Assembly: GCA_023974075.1 (NCBI GenBank)
Contig: CM043798.1
Span: forward strand, 5,465,397-5,529,396
From: Chaenocephalus aceratus
Lineage: Eukaryota > Chordata > Actinopteri > Perciformes > Channichthyidae
Direction of reading: 5' to 3'
Length of the DNA stretch: 64,000 nt
How positions within the stretch are numbered: the stretch's first letter is position 1; each line of letters starts with the position of its first letter. This document shows positions 53,765-64,000 of the stretch, piece by piece. The notes beneath the pieces are model-generated. The model had not been told where the DNA came from. It was given only the letters and a program-made list of their open reading frames with translations, and did not search any database. The translations under genes were made by a program, and so were the position numbers.

Positions 53765-55111
53765 CATGCTCAAAACATTGTTGAGGGAACCAGAAGTGGT
53801 CAAATGCCAACTCATTTGCGAGGTTTGGGACTAATTGTTTGCATTATTCTATACAGGGGCTTGATCACTGATTGTCTGTAGTTACACATTGTAAAGAGTA
53901 GCAACATTTCTAAAGTCCACGAACACTTGATCCTCTGTCTTCTCAGCCGTGATTACCGTTAGCCTGTTTTCTTTACCATAGCAAACATCATGCTCTGAAT
54001 GATAGACCTATGCTGGTTTCAAAGAGATCAGCTTGGAGCAGTTCCACACACGTGTCACCCAGGAGGAAACGGATGTTCCCACGTGGGAGGTGCACAATCA
54101 CCATGAGCAAATCTGTAATCCATTGCAAATTAAATTAGCTGGAGATGTAGCAAACGCTTTGAGGATTTTAGGAAATCACCCAAACATTGTGGCATCCAGC
54201 CGCCTTGGCATCTCTTAAACACAAGACACCGAGGTAATCCAGCCTTCAAACATCATGGCTCACACCGACAGCTCTGTGTTGGCTAACAACCATTCACACC
54301 ACAGCAATAGGAGATGCTAGGTCAACTTATTTCTCTTGTCCTACAAATGGTGCATGCACAGCCGCATCAATGTGTTATTGGCTTAAAGTATTTTCCATGC
54401 AAACTTGCTTGGATCCTGCCATCAAAAGCTTTTTCTTCATTGAGACATGTTACAAAATACAAGTAAAGCTGAGAAAATATCAGTTAGCAGTGTGTTACAA
54501 TGCAACATCGTGCCATATTTACATCACCAGTGCCATATTAGTCAAGTTGCCAGCAACCAGTATGTTGGCCAATTTGCACAATTAGTGTAAATTGCATTAA
54601 TTACCATTTATTAGCTTAGAACATTTTTGATCATTTTGCTGTGTTTTTTTATTGCGAATATTTTTAGGATACAAAATGGTGGTTTTGGGTCTTGGAAAAC
54701 CAAAGTTCATACAAATGTCTCATCATAATTTTTGATCCTGAACATTTAAAAAATTGATTCCGCATACTCAATAACCTCCAAAACCACTCTAAAATTGTCA
54801 AAATCTGCTAGACCATTTTTTGTACTATTGCCTGAATATGCTAATTAATGCTAATTAATGACACTCATGTGCAAACTGCCCAACATATGCAAGTTAACAT
54901 ACTATGCATTTCTAACATAAAACGTTGGGGTACTCAACATTTACGTGTTCACTATAGAACTTTATGAGCTGGCAAATACACTTTATTAACATTATATTTA
55001 GTTCTATTAGTTATTTAATATTGCATTAGTGATGACATGTCAATAGAAGGAATATTCACCATGCGAGTCATATGACTTCCTCCTTTGGAAACTCCAAAGC
55101 AAAACAACTAG
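53765..55111. other. Intron upstream of the Ig3 exon, no gene
   Basis: AT-rich, with no recognisable exon for Ig1 or Ig2 on the minus strand and no transposon termini. Confidence 0.5.
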
Positions 55112-55345
55112 CAGAACTTTGCGAGTTTCTCTTTCGAAAAGTTAATGACATGTTATTGCATTTAATGTATTACATTAATAAGCCACAATCAACCAGATAA
55201 ATATTAAATGAATTGAGGAAATGCCTCACTTAACTAAATGAATAACGAAAATCAATGAATGAATAAGTATTGTATTGGTTATTTATGGTACAAAGAGGGC
55301 TTTAATTAAAAATGTTTACCTTTTTATTAATTAACAGAGCTTCAT
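55112..55345 (+). repeat. Direct repeat R4, copy 1
   Basis: Shares GAACTTTGC, GAGGAAATGCCTCACTTAA-type sequence, ATGAATAAGTATT, AAGAGGGCTTTAATTA and TTAACAGAGCTTCATT with 58614-58870, in the same order and orientation, 3.5 kb apart. Confidence 0.75.
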
Positions 55346-58603
<3,258 letters not shown>

Positions 58604-58613
58604 CTTAACAGAA

Positions 58614-58870
58614 CTTTACTTGGAGAACTTTGCAAGATTTCTTTCTTTCAAAGCTCATGAGATGTTATTATACTAAATGTTTTAAATTGATAAGCAATGC
58701 CGTAATAAACAAAATAAATATTGAATGAAGTAAGGAAATGCCTCACTTAATTAAAGGAATACAAAATCAATGAATAAATAAGTATTTCATGTTTATTTAT
58801 ATTGCAAAGAGGGCTTTAATTATGTTAATGCTCTGCTTTTTAGTAATTAACAGGGCTTCATTAATATAAA
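58614..58870 (+). repeat. Direct repeat R4, copy 2
   Basis: See 55112-55345. This copy is separated from the TG array by about 12 bp. Confidence 0.75.
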
Positions 58871-60014
58871 ACTAGAAAAAACACAATTACCACTATTCGA
58901 TACGGAATGTGGCTGTTTCTTCAGGAATGCAGAACATTCGTTGAACATTACAGTTTCCTTTCTTTTATGGGGGATGATTGCCACCGTTACATTTTATATT
59001 GATTCTCCATTTAAAAATGTAACCAAGCAACCCATGATGAGGAGCATAGATCTGTATTATACTATGAGGAAACATATGTGCTGTATTTCAAATATATGTC
59101 AAAAATCCAACCAATGAAAACATGTTGGCAAGGAGAAGGTGGTCATTAGGCCAGGGAGTAGTGAAGTGAGTCCAGTTACCACCTGAGATTAATAGATCTG
59201 CTTTATCTTATTTTACACATTTCCATTTCATATATTCATCTTTCATTTAAGTAACAATGAATGTTAACACAAGTTTAAAACATGAAGCGCGATTATCAAT
59301 TAAATAAACTGCAAAAAGGGCAACTAATGCTGATGTTGATTGTGAATGCCTCAATACAATGGTGTTGTTAGATCTGATATTTTGGTTGAACATATTTAAA
59401 GAGCCTGCTTGTGATGACAGCATATGTACACTTTAGGCGCTGCAGCATGTGGTAAGGTAACACTTGTGAAAAACACGACAGAACCCATATCATAAATATT
59501 TAACCAACTAACCAGACTTTACCGCAGTGTTTTTTGTCCAAACCATGCTAAAAGTATTTTAAAATTAGAAATAGTGTTTACCTCACTAGGAAAATACATA
59601 CATTATTTAAACGTCGATTTAGTTGATCTCACACTATTGGAGAATACTGTCAGACTTTAATCTTTTTATTTGTTTTTCAGTTCAGAAAGTGACCCTTTCA
59701 CTTTATTGATCCACAACAGCTCAATTTGGGCTTTAGATATTGAGTAAATCAGTCTTTCAGTCTAGACAGTGGTTAGATTCAAGAGGTTAAAACTCAATTT
59801 GTCAGCCAATGGTTTGTTCTACTGATATTCCCTGACGCAGGTCCATAGAGCTCAGCCTGAGAGTCTGATCATTTATTCCTTTGTGAATTTTAAAGAGATT
59901 TGCTAAAGCAACACATTCATTCCAGTATGTATGCATTTTACACAAACAGTAACCTGTTCATATTTTAAACTTGTCTCTTTCAATTGTCAGTCTGGTTCTA
60001 TCTGCACTTTCTCT
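58871..60014. other. Intron, no gene
   Basis: AT-rich intron sequence with nothing recognisable apart from a short CTTTATTGATCC motif near 59703. Confidence 0.5.
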
Positions 60015-60475
60015 AATGAAGCTCAGCAAAGTTCCACCAGGAAGACCTTCTTTACGCATTCATTTACTGTGCTATGTTACTACTCTCTCTCCTCTCAATA
60101 AGTGATCGGGGGCGTCACTCCCCAGCTGAACCAATCACTTTGCTCTATTCTCACAAGCCTATCATAGCGCTCTGCTCTCCCCCCTCTGTTAGCTGTCATT
60201 TCAGGTGACTCAACGCAACCCTCCTCCCCCCTTTTCACCTCCTGTCCCTCTGAATCCAGGGTCAAGCTAAGCCCCTCCCCTTCAGACCCAACCCAACTAT
60301 CCATTCACCACCACCAGTGAACCCCGGGGGGGTTTCATCGGATCGGTTTTCCTTCCCGAACGATACTCCTGCACAACGGGGCCTGATCGCCAAAACTCCA
60401 TTACATTCATTTGTGTATTCCTGTACACTAATAATAAATATGTATTCTTCCATCAAAACCGTCTCTCCTGATTGA
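60015..60475 (+). mobile_element. Solo Ngaro-type terminus (A-spacer-B2), 461 bp
   Basis: It starts AATGAAGCTCAGCAAAG and ends CGTCTCTCCTGATTGA. It contains GTCATTTCAGGTGACTCAACGC, related to the end of A (shown as GTGACTCAACGCAACCCTCC), a C-rich spacer with CACCACCACCAG, and GGGTTTCATCGGATCGG as in B. The order equals A2-spacer-B2 of the element at 16504-21203 (492 bp there). No target duplication is seen. Recombination between A1 and A2 of a full element would leave exactly this. Confidence 0.82.
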
Positions 60476-60839
60476 ACCATTGTTGTCCTATCAGAGACAA
60501 AGTGGAGAAGGGGGGTATTTGATACTTTACCACACAAATCAACTGTAACCTGTCTGCAATAAAAGCCACACGTGTGCATGACAACATGTGTCCCACACTT
60601 CATTTTACTCAAAGTAATACAATTGATGAAATAATCATTAAAAGACTAATTGAATCAAGCGCATACCAATATGACCATCCTATTAACCAAGATGATGTAA
60701 ACCCACATTAAGGACTTGTACTTCAAACCAGAGCACTTTCTTTTAATATTGAGTGCTCACAATGTTTACCTTGGTTACTTTTTGAAGAATGTTTCATAAC
60801 TTGAGTTGACAACGAACATTTCATTTCTTGTGTTCTATT

Positions 60840-61260
60840 CTCAATAGAGCGTTACAGTGATGACCTGTGTAGGCCGACCCTGAGGTTAGCATCACAAGGT
60901 ACCCTCGACAAAAAGTCATGTGATTTTTCTATTTCATTCGGAATATTGCAAAAAATAAGATCTGTGGCAAACACATGTTTATGATACTTTCACGTCCTGG
61001 TCAGCAGGATAATCTCCACATATCAACAGCACTATTATAAGATGGAGTGTAATTGGTCAGAAGTAAATAGATAACATAATGCTATAAACATACTGCAAAC
61101 AGTCACATGACTTCACGTCAATGGCACCAAGCTAAAGGCACACTTGTGGTTGATGTGATGTCATTTAGTAGATTCATTTAGACCCTTTAGACACACAACT
61201 GCTTGTTTTAGACACATACAGATTCAGACGTTTACCAGTTGGGTGATTAATGGCATCTCT
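60840..61260 (+). repeat. Dispersed repeat family R2, copy 3
   Basis: AATAGAGCGTTACAGTGATG, TTAGCATCACAAGG, GGCAAACACATGTTTATGAT, CCACATATCAACAG and CAGATTCAGACGTTTACC match the order in the other copies. Confidence 0.72.
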
Positions 61261-62567
61261 TATGTTGTAGAACAAAACGTAAAAACCTTATTTCGCCAAT
61301 CTAACCAAAGATTCATTAACAAACAATAACTACAATAGAAAGGAGTCCGGAAGTGCATGCATGCTGACTCATTCCTGCAGGATGATATTATTGACTATGT
61401 GAATTGTATTTTTGGGGATCACCCTAAAAGTCTTCAGGAACAATTATCTGAAGATTGGGGAAGTAGTGAACACTGGGATCAAAATGTGTGTACCACATTT
61501 GAATTGGTATGAGGTGAAAGTGAACAGAGTTGTCAGGCTGGGTGAGGGGGTTCTGGCCCAGGGCTGAGTGTGGAGTGAGGCCCTGGATATGGCTGCAGGC
61601 GTGAAGCCGCCACTCTCAGAGATCTGTCAGTCTGATGCGTGTTCAGAAGCACACAGAACAGCACATCACTTATACTTAGGGTTAAGGTTGGAGTGAGATG
61701 CTGTGACATGGACTTGTAAGCCTGTAGCCATCCCCTCTGAAATGATTCTAATCACTCTTCCTCCCTTTACTCCACAACAAAATGTAATAATAAACAGATG
61801 CCTCAAGAATGAGTTTCAAATAGTCCTTAAGTCTGTATTTAGAATACGAGACCAATGTTTCTAATGATAAAACACACATGCAAGGAATCTGCTCTTAATG
61901 ATGTCTTTAGTTATCTACTTCTTTTATACTCCTGACTTAACTGTGGAGTGTTTAGAGACCTTCTTCTAGAGCAGGGGTTCCCAAAGTGGGGGTCGCGAGA
62001 TGATTAAAACATAATCATAATAAAACAATAAAATTAAATTATTTTTTATTATTATTATTATTATCCAGTGTTTCCCACATAATTTGATTCTATTTGTAGG
62101 GGCACCGCCCTCCCCCCATACAAATGAGCATCATCTCATTAAATATGCGCATATTTTAACACATTTTCAGGAACACAATTCTGAACATGGATAAATTCAG
62201 GTCAGGGTTAGGGTTAGACATTACCATCAGAATCTAAAGTTTTTACAGAAGGGATTTTGGATGTCTCTTTGTATCACTCCATAAATCATAAAATACTGTC
62301 AACAGCTCTATAAATATCAATTTGCCATGTTTTTAGGTATCAAATCTTATATAATTCAGGCTATGAATGATATATAAACACATCCTTCTGTAAAAACCTC
62401 AGAAGATTGATAGGAATACAACTGGAAGGTTTGGTGTATGTAAGTACTACTGAAGTGGACATTTCTCACTGAGAAAAAAACTCATTTTGAGAAAATGACC
62501 TTTAAAGATTGCTGTGAGGCGCTACCTAAACCCACCTGTTCTTTGGATGACAGCTAAGCCTTGACCA
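61261..62567. other. Intron with hAT-like termini, no gene
   Basis: CAGGGGTTCCCAAAGTGGGG at about 61973 and AGTGTTTCCCACATAATTTG at about 62067 resemble 5' ends of two hAT families. An ATT microsatellite lies at 62046-62065. Matching 3' ends are not found. Confidence 0.4.
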
Positions 62568-63935
62568 TAGACTGTATATATAAATGGACGTAGTGTCCGT
62601 GACGTCACCCATAGGATTCTGCAGTTGCGAGAAGCCCTTAGTAGGCGGAGTCGGCCACTAACGGCTCGACAGTGACGTCAGAGTCTAACTCCTGCCTGTT
62701 CCAGCCTGCTCCAAATAAGGGCAAAGAGGCGGAGCCTGCTGCCTCCGAAATGGAAGTAAACAGAGCTAGCTCAGGCTAGAATAAGCTAAGCCAACATGAA
62801 ATACATGCATACCAAGTTACTGCGTGGCACTTTGGTTTTGATAAAACGTGTAGTTCCCCTATATAAACGTTACATTCATAATCAAACGAGAACATCTGCA
62901 AGAGAATTAGCTATTTGTTGTTATTCTTAATGCTTGTCATCACGTTAATAAAAAAGAAGTACCGATACATAGCAGAACAATTGTGGCGATGTTCAGCTTA
63001 ATAAGCCTTGTTCAACATCATTTATTTAGCTAATACTACAGCGGGCTGCAGGCGAACCAAGTCCGCGTTTCGCTGCATTCCTTGATATCCAGTTATAACG
63101 CCAGACTCCACCGCCCGGAGCTAACGGAGCCGCAGGGGGCTCCGGGACGCCGGCTGGAGCTAGCCCCTGCGGCTCCGTTAGCTCCGGCGGCCATCACTGG
63201 GATAATTGGGTCCCCTTTTAACATTTGCTCCCGTTTAGCATTATGGGCGTCATAGCCATATACTATAAAAGTCTTACCCAAGGCTGAATCATAAACTAAA
63301 CTGTATTATATATATATACACATACATACATACATGTATAAAGGGTTACGTCCTTAGCTGGCTAATAAGCTACATGCTAAGCTAACAAGCACACAAACAC
63401 CTGCTAACGGGGTTAACATGTATAATATTATCATTTTAGACTTCTTGGAAGTTCCGTTAGTACATTCAAGCGCACAGCACAACATTTTAATTGTCTGGTA
63501 TTTGTAACAATATTCCCTAAAAGGCACAATCACCACGAACACGGCTAAAGGGTCAAGTACAGTAACTACAACTAACTAACGTTGTAGCCTAGCAGAGTGG
63601 ACAAGTTGCTGTTAGCTGACATGTACATGTCCATCAAAGTGACCACGCCCTAATTTAAGCAAAAACGTTAAGACCTAATTTAAATAAAAGGGTCGCGTTA
63701 GAAAACAATTCACTCACAGATTCATAATCATGAAGGTGGAATCTAACTATCGATAATAATATTTATTGCAGCCAGGGGTAGAAACATGTTTTTTTCTGCT
63801 GTAAAGTTGGGCATTTTAACATGGGGGTCTATGGAAATTGCTCCTTTCTGCAGTCATCGCCTATCGGCCAATATATGCACTTCCGTATTGGCGTCCCGGC
63901 TCTTCCCCAGAGTTTTCCGCTTGGCCTCAATGCAC
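62568..63935 (+). repeat. Repeat family R3, long copy
   Basis: It begins CCATAGACTGTATATATAAA with two TGACGTCA palindromes near 62606 and 62672. It ends around ATGGAAATTGCTCCTTTCTG (63830) and GGCGTCCCGGCTCTTCCCCA (63890). The inverse short copy at 52683-52979 contains only the two ends. No open frame with a known domain is present in the middle, which carries a GC-rich hairpin. Confidence 0.65.
63115..63187. repeat. GC-rich hairpin, 26-bp arms
   Basis: CCGGAGCTAACGGAGCCGCA... (63115-63141) pairs with 63162-63187 with a single bulged G and a loop of about 20 bases. It lies inside the long R3 copy. Confidence 0.85.
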
Positions 63936-64000
63936 TCCGTGAAGGTATTTCGTGTTCGGGATCATTCGTTTTTTGCATAACCTTGCTTCGTGCAAGTGAC

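Overview
The window is from a ray-finned fish, most likely a teleost. It contains vertebrate exons with canonical GT-AG splice sites, long repeat-filled introns, and teleost-typical transposons (L2-clade LINEs, DIRS and Ngaro-type tyrosine-recombinase retrotransposons, several hAT elements, a Harbinger MITE, an ISL2EU-like DNA transposon). No prokaryotic gene organisation, CRISPR array or confident tRNA/rRNA gene is visible. The species cannot be named from the sequence alone.

The only host gene I can support is a kirrel3-like immunoglobulin adhesion gene on the minus strand. Six internal exons, in transcript order 52195-52300, 27696-27844, 26595-26722, 5450-5576, 3019-3119 and 1660-1858, encode Ig domains 3, 4 and 5, two exons per domain, with compatible splice phases throughout. 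The 5' exons (signal peptide, Ig1, Ig2) lie beyond 64000. The transmembrane and cytoplasmic exons lie before position 1. Nearly all of the rest is intron.

The 21-kb intron (5577-26594) holds an L2-clade LINE (about 8228-21827). A 4.36-kb DNA transposon with CACTA-like ends (8953-13311) interrupts its ORF1. A 4.7-kb Ngaro-type element (16504-21203) interrupts its ORF2. The CACTA-like element itself contains a tandemly duplicated repeat, a tRNA-like SINE and a 262-bp solo Ngaro terminus. The Ngaro element has the diagnostic split direct repeats (A1 ... B1-A2 ... B2), no target-site duplication, a tyrosine-recombinase 3' module and a 45-bp minisatellite. A second L2 copy at 37427-38509 supplies the empty site.

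The 24-kb intron (27845-52194) holds a 10.3-kb ISL2EU-like transposon (29008-39315; AT target duplication; about 150-bp inverted repeats). It carries a THAP exon on the plus strand and a broken SWIM/YqaJ-exonuclease gene on the minus strand. A DIRS retrotransposon with inverted termini and an internal complementary region (29891-35826) and the second L2 copy sit inside it. Next comes a 4.0-kb hAT element with a perfect 8-bp target duplication (39788-43832) containing an odd element made of TTCATGAAC iterations (40541-43304), which itself contains an L2 fragment. A 1.2-kb hAT element with a perfect 8-bp duplication follows (45481-46681).

The remaining sequence upstream of the 52195-52300 exon contains a TTAA-flanked MITE, dispersed repeats in two or three copies each, a 238-bp TG microsatellite, a second solo Ngaro terminus (60015-60475) and a GC-rich hairpin. 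Every mobile-element coding region I could read through is broken, so the TEs look like fossils rather than active copies. Domain assignments were made by eye from translated motifs; no database search was run.
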